From: Whalleya microplaca
Lineage: Eukaryota; Ascomycota; Sordariomycetes; Xylariales; Xylariaceae
Length of the DNA stretch: 64,000 bases
Direction of reading: 5' to 3'
Assembly (NCBI GenBank): GCA_022497155.1
Contig: MU385765.1
Location: forward strand, 186,001-250,000
The notes beneath the pieces are model-generated. The model ran no database searches. It was not told where the DNA came from and worked only from the letters and a program-made list of their open reading frames with translations. The first letter of the stretch is position 1, and the number at the start of each line of letters is the position of its first letter. A program made the position numbers and the translations under genes. Shown here one piece after another: positions 1-13,163 of this stretch.

Positions 1-841
1 CCCACTGCCAGGAACGCTAGGTCAAAGAGAAGGACGATCTCGAGGGAACGCCGAAAAGGTGTGCCATCCCTTTGCCAGAACCCAGATGCTGCGTTTACTA
101 TCTTCCCTCCGACTGAACATATAAATCACTCCTACCCCCTGGTAATTTTTGTTCTTTATCCACAGAAAACAGTAATGTCTCCACTCCATCTACCGTAACG
201 AAACCGGGAGTGTCAAGGGTAAGAAACAAGAATTGAGTAGGCGCGTAAGGAATTTTTTTCGGGACGGAAAGGCCTTTTGGTATGAACATCTCGTCCTCTG
301 GAAAAAAAAGGACTTCGACAGTGCTGTCGAGTTACCAAGGCTTTCAACCCCATCACAAAAGGAAGCGAAAAATGACGGCCAAACCCCATCGCCTGAGATT
401 ACGGATTCGTCCTACAGTTCTAATGAATCTCTGGTTCTTGGCTGCGTCGGATGGGGGCTGGATCGGGTGGTATTCGGCGCTGTCGGTGCAATCGAAGGCG
501 ACATATTAGCATAGTAGCCGGCGATGGAAGAGACGGAAGATGGTATTATAGTGGTATCAATAAGCAGGCAGGAACCAGAAACTAAATCCTTCTGGTACTC
601 GGTCGGCAGCGGCTGGGTATGGGCAGCGTGGTTCGAGTACAATGCAGTACAAGGAAAATGATTGTTGAGAAAGGTTGTCGTGACTTCGTCCTGATAGCAC
701 CGAATGTTGACGATTCGCAAGTGCATGTCAGGTAGAAATTAGTTCGAAATACCCGGGTCGAGGTCAGATATCACCCCCTCCCCCCCGGTGGTGTTGATAA
801 TCTACGAAGGTTCTCGATGTTGCTACGGTGACTTATTATGT
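1..841. other. Intergenic sequence downstream of the G-beta gene
   Basis: No gene is supported here. Several open frames of 60-104 codons overlap on both strands, but none shows a recognisable domain, a codon pattern or splice sites joining it to another exon. The minus-strand frame at 98-289 could be part of a gene extending left of the window, but nothing identifies it. The part next to 841 should hold the 3' untranslated region of the minus-strand G-beta gene. Confidence 0.5.
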
Positions 842-2236
842 CTAGTATGCCCAAATTTTAAGCTATAACTTGTCAGCGCGCTCAAGGCTCTGTGAAGGCC
901 GCGATGATAGATACTTACTACTGAGTCCCAAGAACCTGTGCACAAGCTAATACCATCGTTGCTAACACCTAAGCAGCTGACACGGTTCTCGTGGCCCACA
1001 AGAGAGCCAATCTTCTCTCCTCTTGTGACATCCCATACCTGCGAAGCAATATATTAGCCTTGCCAAGGTTGACCGCGATAACAGCGACTCAACGTACCTT
1101 GCACTCGAAATCATCATAACCAGCGAACAGTAATCGCCCCGAGACGGAGGTAGCAACTGACGTGATGCCACACAGAATCGACTCGGACTGCAGGATGGTG
1201 TTAGTTCTTATCCGGAGTCGGAGGGAGCAGAATTCCTTTCTGTTTCACTTACGCCGTAAAGGTTGAGCTCTCTGTCCGCTCGGATATCAAACAGCCTACA
1301 TGTCGCATCATCAGAGCCCGTGACAAACGAGTGTCCGTCAGGGAAGAATTGGATGGCGTTGATGTCGGACTCGTGGCCGGCAAATGTCTGCACGGCCTTG
1401 CCGGCACGGATGTCCCATAGCTTTGCGAAAGCGTCGCAAGCACCCGAGATAAATGTGTTCTGATTCGTGGGGTTCAGGCTAATGCTCATGACGTCGCCCA
1501 AATGGTCCGCGAATTCCATGACTTTCGTGCCGGTCTCGATGTCCCATTTCATGCAGGTCATATCGCCGGACGAGGTCAGGATGCTCCGGTCGTTGATGAA
1601 ACGACAGCAGGACAGGTAGCCGGCATGGCCAGACAGTTCGCGCGCGACGCGCGTCGGGCCATCTCGGTTCTGGTTGAGGTTGTAAATAGAGCAGATGTTG
1701 TCGAGACCACCACAGGCAACGTAATTACCACTCGGGGCATAGGCGCAGGTCATGACCCATGACGACCGTAAGGGGATGGCGTGGACCTTGTTCGTCGTGT
1801 ACGCATCCCAAATAATTAGCTTTCCATCCTGCGAAGCCGATACTAGATGTCTCCGGTCCGTAGACCAGTGCATGGCATAGATCTTGGCGAGATGTCCCTT
1901 CAGTGTCCTTTTCGTCTTCATCAATTGATTCCTGGGAATTGCCTCGTGGGATTGCTGCGCGACGGCGCGGACTGTTATCGACAAGAGCCCGAGTCAGAAC
2001 AACCAACACAACACACAACACAACACAATACAACACAATACAATACAACAAGACGACATTGCTCAACATCTGCTGTCAATTGATGGGGAGAGGGGGAAAG
2101 ACTCACGAGTGGTATCGGCGAGCTCGTCCTTCTTCCGCTTAATCCTGTCCTTCAGCGTCTCAGCCTCGCGTCGCGCCTGTTGGATGCGCGCCTGCATGGC
2201 CTCGGGCGACACATCGTTCGGCCGTTGCGAGTCCAT
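842..2236 (-). CDS. gnb-1: Heterotrimeric G-protein beta subunit (WD40 propeller)
   Basis: This is the G-beta subunit, which pairs with G-gamma and G-alpha at the plasma membrane and signals to MAPK and cAMP pathways in mating, growth and virulence. Five exons on the minus strand (2236-2107, 1971-1253, 1187-1098, 1038-919, 862-842) join to 1080 nt, or 359 aa, the usual fungal length. Residues about 10-43 ([19 protein letters not shown] and on) form the N-terminal coiled coil that binds G-gamma. Seven WD40 repeats follow, with clear dipeptides such as LIIWDAY, AKLWDI, CRLFDI and CKVWDV, and the protein ends DSVLKIWAY. The first intron falls inside the codon of ADTT-L-RAVAQQ. The last exon is only seven codons. 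Start: the ATG beginning MDSQRPN, typical of fungal G-beta. Intron 1 carries a CAACA/CAATA-rich simple repeat. Identification is near certain; the symbol follows the Neurospora name. Confidence 0.97.
1999..2051. repeat. CAACA/CAATA simple repeat in G-beta intron 1
   Basis: An imperfect 5-bp tandem array (caaca and caata units) fills much of the first intron of the G-beta gene (1972-2106). It lies clear of both splice sites, so it should be neutral for the protein. It may vary in length between isolates. Confidence 0.8.
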
Positions 2237-2683
2237 GGCGGCAATGGAGGTGTGCGTGGTCGGGAGCGGAGGGATGGCAGCGGAAGGGATTGGAAGGGCG
2301 GTTGATGGGCGGCAGGCGTCGTCGAATGGGAGTCGGATTGATTGTGATTCAGATTCGGGACAGTGGAGGAACACCGAAGGGGTTAAAAAAATGAGAGGGA
2401 AAAAGGTGTGAGGTTGGGTCAATTCGGGGGTAAGCGTTAGGAGGAAGACGGTCTGGAGATGCAAGCTCCAGGGGGGGCTTGTCAAGTCTGTGCTTCTGAC
2501 TAGTCGAGTAGTTTACTGTTTACTGCATATAATTATGGAAAAGGAAGAAGTATATGTATATGTAGTATGTAGAAGGAAGTAGACGAAGAAGAAAAAAGCA
2601 AGGCCAACCAGACCCGGCTCATAGAGTTTAGAGGAAAGCTCGGTTGCGAGATGGATTGTGTCGCCGCGGAAGAGAGAGATAGG

Positions 2684-2715
2684 TAGAGAGAGTGAGAGTG
2701 AGAGTGAGAGAGAAG
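2684..2715. repeat. GAGAGT/GA-rich microsatellite
   Basis: A short GA-rich tract with repeated gagagt units lies about 450 bp upstream of the G-beta start codon. On the transcribed strand it reads as a CT-rich tract, which is common in fungal promoters and 5' leaders. Confidence 0.75.
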
Positions 2716-3020
2716 AAAATGGGAAGGTAGCAGGCAGGAAGCGAGCCTTCAGATTTTCGAAACTGAAAATTTGGCAAAAAATTAGAGACGGGGGAGGAAG
2801 ACTGACAGCATTTAGCAACCTATCTGGTACGGTAGGTAGAGAGGGTAGGTAGGTAGGTAAGTGAAGATGCATGTAAGAGCTGGCAGGCTGGCAGGCTGCT
2901 TGCTGGCTGGTAAGCTGGGCCGCAGTGGCTCCAAGAGCTGGACTTGCACTTGCACTTGGACTTGGAGGTGATGATTACCTACGCGTACCGACCTACAGGT
3001 GCATGTGTGTACAGGTACGA

Positions 3021-3062
3021 GTACCTGTGCAAGTACCTGTGCAAGTACCTGTGCAAGTACCT
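3021..3062. repeat. 12-bp minisatellite, about 3.5 copies
   Basis: The unit gtacctgtgcaa repeats exactly three times and is followed by a half unit. Each unit carries GTACCT, the same core as the dispersed tacctac motif around it. A 64-codon open frame crosses it and reads as VPVQ repeats, but this looks accidental. Confidence 0.9.
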
Positions 3063-6000
3063 AACCTACAGCCGACACAGTGCCTTCAATTCATCTTTGG
3101 CACAGTACGTACTACCTAAGCCTGCCCACTAAGCAAACTCGACAGTAAAAGCACCTACCGCTTTCCATTGAAAATGGATGTAACCTATCCTATGATACAT
3201 GATCTATTACCTACTGAACCTAGGTAATCTACCTACTCGCAGTAGGTATGTATATTACGCTACCTAACAGACCCCCCAACAACGAAACAAAAATACAGTA
3301 TTCGGATCGCAAACGTATATACTGTGGGTTGTAAGTGACCTTCAGGAGAAGCATGTGTTAATACACCTGACCAATGGATATACGCCTGCTGTATCGTCCA
3401 AAGAGAACATGCTATGTACGGCATATAGCTGGCTACCTAACCTATCTTGGTGTCCTAGGGGACCTTCGGCATACGTAGGTTAGACTGGTTAGGTAATTAG
3501 ATAGGTATCCTATATAAGTGCCTTAAGCTATATGTAATATTGATGTACGTGTAGGCATGTGTGAGGAGAGGCTAATGTACGCCGCGTAGGTCGTCCTAGG
3601 TACTAGGTAGTAGGCAAATATGTATGTAGATACTTACATATAGGCACCTCAGTGCCACTGCCGGGCCAAAATACAGTGCGGGTGAGTGTCTTGCTCTTCA
3701 AGCGTGTATACTAAGTATCCTAGGTAGGTATACATGCGCTCCCGCAACATCGATTTGGAATAGAAAAGCACACAGAGACGACTCAAGGTTAAATATCTGT
3801 GGATAATACAACTTCGACGATACCTTCAATACTATTCGCCAGCTTACTTCTCTTCTACAAACCGCTATCAAATACCTGGGTATGCGGTAACTGAATTTTT
3901 CTTTCTTGTCATCTACATACATACATGGTTACATAGAGTCTACTGGGCTGCTGGGTCGAATAATTAAAAGCTGGCCAGGTTCGGGAGATTTGAGTCGTCG
4001 ATAGTTCCCTTGTTAGATCCTCTCAATGACCAGTCGGCCAATCCCACACTCACCCACCCTAAGCCGTTCAATCTACCAATCCTTACTCGACAAGCACGCT
4101 CTTCATTCCAATTTACGAGGGCTAATAAAGCTACTGTGTATCCGATGCGCGCGTCGGACGAACCTCCAATTCAACTGCCAAGCACAGTGTATCTATTCCT
4201 CCCCTATCTATGTAACGAATGTCTCATACTGCCTTAGAAGTCCTATCTATCTAAAGGTAGATTGTATGCAGGTGTATGACAACTCCATTCACACAGGCTC
4301 GAAGGGCTGACTATATTATATATACATGTAATAGAGAAGCTGCTACAGCTAAGGATACGCAGTACGTAAATCCTACATACTTTATATAGTCTTTTCGAGC
4401 CTTGCGGTCTATACCTACTTAAGTATCCAGGCAGAGTTGCTGACAACATGAGTACATTATTTCATGAACCGCTTTTGTCACTGCCACCCGCTCGAGGCAT
4501 CAGTAACCCTTCTGGACCTTTATAATCCATGTTTCCGCCATTGTATCGCATAGAATCGTATTCTACGTTCTCTCAAGGCTGCGAGCCTCGATGTCTTTCG
4601 TTATCTAGATGTGAATCATCGCACTTTGTCGCGATGTGTAGCCTCGCCTACGCACTGTACTTTTCATGTGAGCCAGGTACATAATCTTGAGGCACATCTT
4701 CTTTCCATCAACCTGTAGATGATTACTCAGGTTCTGCTTACCTATCGTAGCGAAATACTTACAAATGCTTCACAGGATTTCGACGCTTAACAACTACGTA
4801 TGTTGAATGACTACCTCTATGTATACATCTCATGTATGGCGATACAGGGTGCCAGCAATTGTGGGTGAGCATTGGTTGAATATGCGCGCGCTCATGATCC
4901 TCTGAAAGGAGGTACTGCGTAACTCGAGATTAGGACGCATATTTTAAACCCATGTCCATTTGGCGTTCGCAGGCTGTTAGCCACATCTCAAGACCAACTC
5001 GAGTCTTCATTAGCGACTTATCCAATCGCTTCCTTCGTTCTACCTGGTCCACTTTCTCGGGTAGACCCTGGATTTTCCTCATGTCCTTATTTTTATTAGT
5101 CGCTGTTTTTCAGTAGGAGCAATGGGAAACACTCTCCGCCACTATGGGTAGTAGTGCTACTATGTATGTATTCGGAACCTGGAGTCCTAGCACTGGTTAC
5201 ACTACACCGACACTCGGGGTTGCCTCTGGCTATTGCTGGGATATGTTAGCCCCTAAGGTCCCGTCGACGGGACAGTGTTCGTTCGCCTATGCAAGGTACT
5301 GAAAACGTCCCGACAATGGATCCTCTCCCCAGCACCCGCTGCAACCCAATTTTCCAGCAGCAGAGAAGCTGGCAACTGGAATGTCTCGGCCGCCTCTTCC
5401 GACCAGTGACCAAGAAATAAACAGCTACGTATGTATGTACATACACATGTAAGTAGACAAATGCCAGAATACTGCGTAGTCTCCTCAGCAGACAGCGGTT
5501 CCGCTTCATAATCGATTCTGTGGTTGGAGTTCGTTCAAAAAGGGGAGATGCAACTTGAGCCTTCAAATGGCCACTGTCTGCCAATACTGTGACACTCGCT
5601 CCTTCACTCGAACTCTCGAGCGAGCTTACAGAACAGCTACTACATACCTAGTACCCAGGTAGCTATGGTGGATCTGGCCAGCGCGATGACCTGCATCCTC
5701 GGCTCATCGCGCTAATGATTATTTATTAAGTATGGATGTATGTACATACTATGCCCCCCTTACCTATGGCTCCGACGAAATGCTTGACACAACCCTATCC
5801 GGCATCACGGCATAGTCGAGAATATGGTGTAAACCGCGAGACAGCCCATTCGGGTGTTATGACGATATCCCAGTCAGATTTGAAGGCATCCACAAGAGAG
5901 GTGACAGTGAGAGCTTATTAGATGCGAATGGTAGAGTGGGCATAGCTGACACTAATAGGTACGTACTCCATACCTACTTGTAAGTAATGACGGAAATTGT

Positions 6001-6795
6001 GGTGAAAGCTAAGAACGGGTAGCGATCGTCTATGTATACGCGGTCTAATAAACGGTACTGGGTCATGGAGTTTTTACACGTTCGTTTTAAATCCGTAGAT
6101 TCTATCTAACCTATTTAGGGAATTTCGTATCTCTCTTCAAGTTGGGCAGATCGCATGTACAGTCATGCAAGCACTGTACACGATAAGTTCGCACTAATAC
6201 TCCATATAGTATGATGTTAGTATTACTGCACACAAATGGCACCATTCACTGCCATGGGAAACACATGCATCAGGCAATTGTATAATACCCTTGACTTAAC
6301 AGATGCCTTACGCATTAGTAATCCACGAAACCATAATAGGTATAGATATAAAACGACTATAAAGGGCACATTGTGTGGTTCTCATGGTCTAAGTTGTATG
6401 TACATAGAAAAGCTGTTAACGAGGGAACCTAGAGCAGGGGTTTAACATTACCTCTAGGTATTTTAGAACTCACTAGCGACCCATAGGGTCCATACTTCTA
6501 ACCTCCAACTGTATATCCTTTATCTCCGAGTCATGTACGGCTTCTTCTACTTAAGTCGTTTCACAGGCATTCTCGGTGTCTACATTACAACGAACATCGA
6601 CCTGAAGGTTAACGACCTACTAACAAACTTATTACTCATAATACTAAGATGTATATAGTGTCTATCGCCCGTCTTTCCCATCTGCTAGGCATCCAGACTT
6701 GTATGTCGTAGATGTAACTGAATCAGGGTCACATGTATGTGCTTGATGAATTACGAGAGTCAACTTCAAGACAATTCACTGATTTCTTAAGTGTC

Positions 6796-8046
6796 ATGGC
6801 GCAATATCCTCTGTTAGATTTCAAGGCCATGCCGAAAATTGAGGTAATCGGAAGCCAACCTTGCAATTGATGATACCTTCCTATGCGCCAGATAGACCCT
6901 GGGAGGAAAGATGGTCGTTTCATTCACTGAGTCTGATTTTTTGTGCCTTGCTAGCTTCACGCTCATTTGACCGGTAGTGTCAGTCGACAATGTTTACACG
7001 AAATCTGGAAGTCAAAAAAAGCTGCTGGAAAGACAGATCTCGAAGACCCTTTAGTCGTCATGCCCGTAGATAAACACGACTACGATCTAAAAACGTATGT
7101 GTAAGAGAGTCTACTCAAGACACTACAGTCGACTGAGGGGATACATTGCAGATTCTTCCCATTGTTCTCATCCTACATCTATCATCTCATCAACGACCCC
7201 GACTCCCTGACCTACTCGACCAAGTCGGTGGTGCGGGAATTTGCAGACGATGGTGTTGTCTACCTCGAGCTACGGACCACGCCCCGAAGCATGCCGGACA
7301 CAGGTCTAGACAAGGCAGGTTACGTCTCCGCGGTACTACGCGCCCTTCATCTCGCGCAAGAAGAGAACCCGACCCTGCAGGCGCGGCTGATTCTATCGGT
7401 CGACCGGCGGAACACGGTGGCGGAAGCGCAAGAGGTCGTAGCGCTCGCCAAGCAGTTTCAGCCCGAAGGCGTCGTGGCGATCGACCTCTGCGGCGACCCC
7501 ACGAAGGGCGACGTTGCGGTGTTTACGCCCGCGATTCAGGAGGCAAAGGCCGCCGGGCTTAAAGTCACGATTCACTTCGCCGAGGCGGAGGCTAGTTCCG
7601 GCGAGGCAGAACTGCGTACGATCATGGACTGGATGCCGGACCGCCTGGGCCATGTAATACATGTTCCGGAGCTGATCAAGTGGCAGATCGCGGCGCGGAA
7701 GGGAATCGGCCTCGAGCTATGCCTCAGTTGCAATGTACATGCCAAGATGATAGTAGGGAGCTTTGAGGCGCATCATTTTGGGGAGTGGTGGCGCGTTGAC
7801 GGGCCCGTTGTTGTGCCTTGTGTGAGTGCATGCCATGAATTTTTTCGAAGTACGCCTTGAGCTGATTATCATTGGTAGACCGACGATGTGGGCGTGTTCG
7901 GAAGTCCAGTGTCAAACGAGTGGAAACTGATTCAAGAGCATTTTAGACTTGAACAAGATGAGATATTAGAACTAGCAAGAAAGGGGGTTGAGGTCATCTT
8001 TGGCGGGGAGGACGACAAGACAAGGCTACGGGGAATCATGTGGTAG
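6796..8046 (+). CDS. Adenosine deaminase-like protein (ADAL / N6-methyl-AMP deaminase type)
   Basis: A zinc-dependent metallo-hydrolase of the adenosine/AMP deaminase superfamily. The ADAL branch removes the amino or methylamino group of N6-modified AMP in the cytosol. Four exons (6796-6843, 6955-7094, 7152-7821, 7879-8046) join to 1026 nt, or 341 aa. Exon 1 encodes only MAQYPLLDFKAMPKIE, and exon 2 continues with LHAHLTGS. Metal-binding and catalytic residues are present: H18 and H20 (HAHLTGS), H204 and E207 (HFAEAE), H230 (GHV) and D288-D289 (TDDVG). The sequence LFSSYIYHL plus VVYLELRTTPR favours the ADAL branch over classical adenosine deaminase. The gene converges on the acetoacetyl-CoA synthetase gene, 282 bp away. 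All key residues are intact, so it should be active. The exact substrate is inferred from family resemblance. Confidence 0.93.
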
Positions 8047-8328
8047 AAGTAGGTCTTAAGGGGTAAGCGGTCACGCCGAACTCAACGTAACAAATGAATT
8101 CAAGCAATATTTTATTTTCTTATATTTTCTCTAGTGAAAGGTGCTTTCTACACCCTGCGTGCTTTTCTCTATAGGTATATTCAGGAGAATTGCAACTGGA
8201 AAACCCGCCTTCTTTTGCTCATTCTATGCGTATCATATCTCTGTGAACGTTCCGTCTGAAATCGCATTAAGTCTAAGTGATCTTCATTACCATCATTGCT
8301 ACATACTGGCGCAAATCACTGCCTAATA
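8047..8328. other. Convergent 3' intergenic spacer
   Basis: This 282-bp spacer separates the stop codons of the adenosine deaminase-like and acetoacetyl-CoA synthetase genes. It is AT-rich near 8100-8135, as expected of polyadenylation regions. The two 3' untranslated regions probably approach or overlap each other. Confidence 0.6.
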
Positions 8329-10547
8329 TTAGTCATGCGTTGCCGCCCATTCTTCGAACCAAGCCAGCGCTTCCGGGTTTGCCACGCTCGCGTTCGTCTT
8401 GACGTTGATTCCAGACAGAATCTGCTTCACAGCAACTTCGATCCTACCACGTAGTTAGTTATTATCCCACATTGGTCCCAGCCACACCGGCCACAACAAG
8501 AGGTCAACTTACTTCTTCCCGTTCCCCGTCTTGGGGATACCGGCAGGGCCGCACTCCTCAACCACGCCGGGCACGTGCCTCGGGCTCAACTCCGTCCTCA
8601 CCACCTGCCTGATCCTCTCGCGCAGCTCGGGCGAGAACGCCTGCCCCTCACACATAACGACAAACAAGCATACCGTCTCATCGCGATCGGTCTCCCGTCT
8701 GCGGCCGACACAGACGGCGTCGGCGACCTCGCGCGCGAAGCTCCGCGTCAGCACGTTGTAGATCTCGGCGCTGCCGAAGCGGACGCCGGCGGGCTTGAGC
8801 ACGCCGTCGCTGCGGCCCAGCATGGTGAGCCCGCCCGTGCGCGGGTCGATGCGCACGAAGTCGCCGTGGTGCCAGATGGCCGGCTCGACGTCGAAGCGCT
8901 CGAAGTAGCTCGCGCGGTACTTGACCTCGCCGCCGGCGCCCCAGAACGTCAGCGGCTGGCATGGGAACGGCTTCGTGCACACGAGCTCGCCGTCCTCGCC
9001 GGGCGTCGGCGCGCCCGTGAGCGAGTCCACGACCTCGATGGCCATGCCGAGGCCCGCGCACTGGATCTCGCCTACGTAGACCGGGAGGAGAGGGCAGGGG
9101 GCGCCGAAGAGCGATATAATGTCCGTCCCGCCTGTGATGGAGGCGAGGTTGATGTGTGCGGGGAAGGCGTGGTAGACGAAGGAGAAGGTGGATGGCGGGA
9201 GGGGCGAGGCTGTTGAGTAAATTGCTTGTAGGTGTGAAAGATCGAGTGACCGTACCGGGTAGACGCCGTTCGTTTCTAGTGCTGTGAGATATGCCGCCGA
9301 AGTTCCGAAGTGGGTGATCTTGAGAGAGGAGAGCAACTTGGGCAGAGTCAGGTGCCCATGAGGCTTGAAAGGCGACCCGGAGTAAAGGACCAGCGTCGTA
9401 CCGCAAGCGAGAGCCGAAATGCTCCAGTGCCACATCATCCAACTGGTAGTTGTGTAGTAGAGCATCCTTGAAGTTGCGTTCATGGAGCAATGAATGAAGT
9501 GTTCCTTCTTATGTTGAATGAGCGTGCCTAGCGCTGTGTGAACAATGGCTTTCGGCAGACCCGTAGTGCCACTGGAATATAAGACATATAGAGGATGCGA
9601 GGGTGGAAGCTGTTCGAACTTCAGCGGTTCGTGATTTCCGCTGGATTAATATAAGTCTCAGTCTTATCAACGTGCATTGCCTTGTTTTGAACATACCTAT
9701 TTAAGAAGCTTTTATACTCCTTAGCCACAACACCTTTCGACTCCAAACCATCCAAGTCTAAGCCAAACCCTTCAATGTTATCAATTACTATGACAAGCTC
9801 TAAACCCCTAGACTTCAGCTCTTCGACTATTTGTGAGGTCTTGTCCGTGCTGGACCACTGCTTGCCATTGTACAGAGTAGCATTATCGGCGAACAGAACC
9901 TTGGGTTCAATTTGTACCAACCGATCTAGGACGGCACTGACTCCGTTGTCCGGGCTGATTCCCGTCCATATAGCTCCGATGGCCGCCGCAGAAAGCATAG
10001 CCACGAGAGCCTGTGTATGATTGGAGACAAAGCCGGCAACGACGTCCTTCGGCTTTAGCCCGGCCGCTCTCAGAGCATTGGAGCACTGTCGCACGGCTTC
10101 TCGCAGTTCGGCCCACGTGGTTGGCACGAGCTGTCCCTCCACTTCAGTGGCTGTGATGACAGCTGTGGAAGACTCTGCAACATCTGCATTTTCCGGATAA
10201 AGGAGATTCTCCGCAAAGTTGAGGCGTGATCCAGAGAAGAAGTCTGGTCTAGGGAACATAGGCGCATTGGCCGGTAATACCTGCTGAACTGTTAGTCATG
10301 GAGCTCTGGCTGTAGTGATTCTACCTACGGATGAGTAAGGCGTGGAGGCTTTTATGCCGCAAAAACCCCATACTTCGTTCCAGAAGTCTGGAATATTTTC
10401 GATAGACCACTTGTATAAGGAGGGATAATCCTCAATCTTAACATTGTATTTGGTTTTGACACGTTCTATGAATTTGTACATAGGGGTTGAGGACGGATCC
10501 GGATGCCGCCATAATTCAGCCACTTCAGATTTGGAATCAACAGTCAT
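8329..10547 (-). CDS. AACS: Acetoacetyl-CoA synthetase
   Basis: An ANL-superfamily (AMP-forming) ligase that activates acetoacetate to acetoacetyl-CoA in the cytosol, feeding ketone-body or leucine-derived carbon into sterol and lipid synthesis. Four exons on the minus strand (10547-10329, 10280-9697, 9640-8513, 8443-8329) join to 2046 nt, or 681 aa, normal for the family. The N-terminal part has the acetyl-CoA synthetase cap (WSIENIPDFWNEVW, then SRLNFAENLLY). The AMP-binding P-loop YSSGTTGLPKAIVH is at about 289-302, TGGTDI is present, and so are the HHGDFVRID and GRSDGVLKPAGVRFGSAEIY motifs. Near the C-terminus, PKTGNGKK holds the expected catalytic lysine (K643). The first donor is the slightly unusual gtaggt. 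A longer in-frame start exists upstream (10640), but MTVDSKSEVAELWRHPDP is the plausible N-terminus. The gene is head-to-head with Lcb2 across 2.7 kb. Confidence 0.95.
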
Positions 10548-12264
10548 GGTGGAAGTGCAAATCAGACCTTGTGACAGTAGAATCTTAAGAGACCGAAAAA
10601 AAAATGTACAATTGTGACTCAAAAAATGCGTCACGCGCAAAAGTTACTAAGGCTTAGAATAGGGTGAGGACACAATCTCGAACGTGTCTGTTCCGATGAT
10701 GGCCGAAGAATCGGCATTCCGGATGGAGTCAGACTCGGTCGGATGGCAAGCCACAGATACATACAGATAAGCTATCTAGGTACTGAAGCGAACTCCATTA
10801 GCGCTGTTAAAAAATCAATGCTAAATTTGCCTTTAGCAGCCACAATTCATAGGTACCTATCCGTAGGAATACCGGTGGGGAAGCATAAGATTTGTTAAAG
10901 GAGGGCGTTTCGTTTTATGCAGTCGAAATATTACATAGGAGACACCTACATAGCATTATACCTATATGTATGTATATACCTACTCCGTACATACCTACCT
11001 GATTTATTACGGTACATAGTCTACTAGTCCGTACGTGTAATTGACATACTATAATTAGGACTCTCTGTGTGTACGGAATACAGTTATTAACAGTATGTGC
11101 TGAAAATTACTTGGCAGCTTATTGTCGCGTGCTTCATATATATCGCATTGAATACATCATAATCCATACTTGCAATGAAATTGGAGGCTCAAGTTCCGCA
11201 TCATGATTACCCTTGGTCCCCGGCAATGCTTGGCAGCTTGGGTAGCATCTGTTTTATGAGTACGGACTACTATTACTGCGGATTCCCGCATATTTCTCGG
11301 GCAAAGGAGCTGATTCAATTCCCGCCTATGCCGGGGCAGATGTGCAGCTATGGATGTTGCCCGCATGCGAACACCCAGGACACCGCGCTGCCGCGTTCGA
11401 GTAAGTCGATACTTAGCGTAGGTACAGGGTATTAGACATGCATAAATACATAAGCGAGTGTACAAAAGCATAAGCTAATGCACGTTTGGCATGCAACTCT
11501 GTTAGGGGTGGGGTTCGCTACCAAACCATTCGGGGTATCGCATGTTTTTTGGATGGGAACGGTCTGATCATAAATTGCGATTTCGACTTGCACACTCCGT
11601 CGTCGCCGAGATCCGTGAACGGCTTATGCAAGGATGCGATTAATCATCCTAGGTAATATAAAACTGTTGGTGGCTGGTTTAAAGCTTAATGAGGCCTCAA
11701 ATTACTCGCAAGATATAGTACATAGACATGTCTCTAAGGATTGACTTTGGTATGTGTTGGTATTACATATGTAGGCAGGCAGAGAACTCTATACTATTTT
11801 TGAACGGGAGCAGCTATAAAATGCATATCTTATAGATTTTTGGCAGTGTCGCGACCTCAACCAATGGAGACAGCGAGGTTCGAGACTGTGAAAATGCTAG
11901 ATAATGCAGCTGAAGCTACAGTGGACCCCGGCGCGGAACGGGCGGAGTTCGTTCAATTGCTTAGGAGATACTTACAATCCCACGGCATGTACAATGCATA
12001 GTGCAATTCACAGCACAACATTAGTACAGCATTGGATGTACATCGAGGGATCTAGGGCGGTAGTCGAGACGGGAATGGCACCACTTGACTCTTGCTAGTA
12101 CCAAAGTACAAGGACGCGATCCACATTTTGAACTCGTCCCAATTTCCAGACTTATCCCTCAACCGTCGCACTCCTGATTTGATTTCACTTTTCTCTTCCC
12201 ACTCCGTCCCCTTCACATCTTCCCAGCTTCCGCGTGTCTGGAAAAGGTGCTGTTCGGCGTTGTG

Positions 12265-12300
12265 CAGAGTCAGAGTCAGAGTCAGAGTCAGAGTCAGAGA
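12265..12300. repeat. CAGAGT hexanucleotide microsatellite
   Basis: About six copies of cagagt, the last ones degrading to cagaga, lie about 1 kb upstream of the Lcb2 start codon. Overlapping open frames read through it as VRVRV or SQSQS, but these look accidental. Confidence 0.85.
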
Positions 12301-12548
12301 CAGAGAGAGTCTCCAGGTTCAAGCATTCGGGTGTCGTTGATAGCTAACGGGGATCTTTCTTCCCCAACCACCCTCCTTTTTTTCATTTATCACTTTCTGC
12401 CTGCTATCAGCAACACGCCGGTCTTGTGAGAGAGACTCGTTCAAGCTCAAGCTTAAGCTCTAGCTCCGACGAGGACGGAGACGACGACAATTTGACGAAG
12501 ACGAAGGAGAACATACATACATAATTGAGGAAGGGATAAATCAGCAGG

Positions 12549-13163
12549 GTAAGTCGTGTCCTAGTATTTAATTTGATGTGATTTTATTCGTGTCATTTCA
12601 TTTTATTTTATCCATGTAGGTTGGCGGGTTGGGTTTGACAGGTTATGTTGGCTGAAGCTGCTACCATCCATACTACCTATCCATACTATTGAAAGCTACA
12701 TGCCTACGGTAGTGACGGTAATGATGGTAGCGACGGTAGCGACCAGCCTTACCTAAAGGTTAAACCTGCCGCCTTTCCCTTATTATTGTCAAATCTCCCC
12801 TTTGTGCCCAGGTGGTGGCGGCTATGTACACACATGGATGTTTGCATCCCGCCCTCCGTCATCTGTGCCGTCCGCCCACCCAGCAACCTGATCCTATGCA
12901 TTGCACTGCACCGGCACCGCATACATAGCTGCTACCTACTTGTGTATGTACTACTAGATGTACTGCTATTACATACATTCGGTACTAGTAGCACCGCGCC
13001 ACAGCTGCTCCTTGTTGCCTGTTCCACAATCCAATTCCAATTCCAATTCATAATCCATCCTCTGCTATTCCCAGATCTTCACTCTAATTTTCTATTTCCT
13101 ACATTTTTCAAGCTTTCAATTGAACTACTTCTGTCCTTCCAATGATTTTTGACTCGATTTCAG
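12549..13163 (+). other. Candidate 5' UTR intron of Lcb2
   Basis: A strong donor (cagcagg followed by gtaagtcgtg) at 12549 and a good acceptor (gactcgatttcag) ending at 13163 would define a 615-nt leader intron whose downstream exon reaches the Lcb2 ATG at 13282. This would explain the long non-coding leader. It is inferred from splice consensus only. Confidence 0.35.

Larger units (their letters stand above)
2237..6795. other. 4.6-kb gene-free interval rich in TACCTA-type motifs
   Basis: No coding region is supported. The left end is the promoter and 5' leader of the minus-strand G-beta gene and carries a GA-rich tract at 2684-2715. A 12-bp minisatellite lies at 3021-3062. From about 3160 to 3760 the sequence is dense in tacctac/gtaggta monomers, with four CCTAGG cores (3219, 3454, 3595, 3719). 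A perfect 16-bp palindrome is centred at 5265-5266. The right end is the presumed promoter of the adenosine deaminase-like gene. Open frames here are short and lack any recognisable domain. Confidence 0.6.

Noticed and set aside
5258..5273. Perfect 16-bp palindrome (gtcccgtcgacgggac).
   Set aside because: About one such palindrome is expected by chance in 64 kb, and nothing nearby supports a role.
8575..9216. 213-codon plus-strand frame.
   Set aside because: It is antisense to the GC-rich third exon of acetoacetyl-CoA synthetase; the Ala/Arg/Glu-rich composition is typical of a mirror frame.
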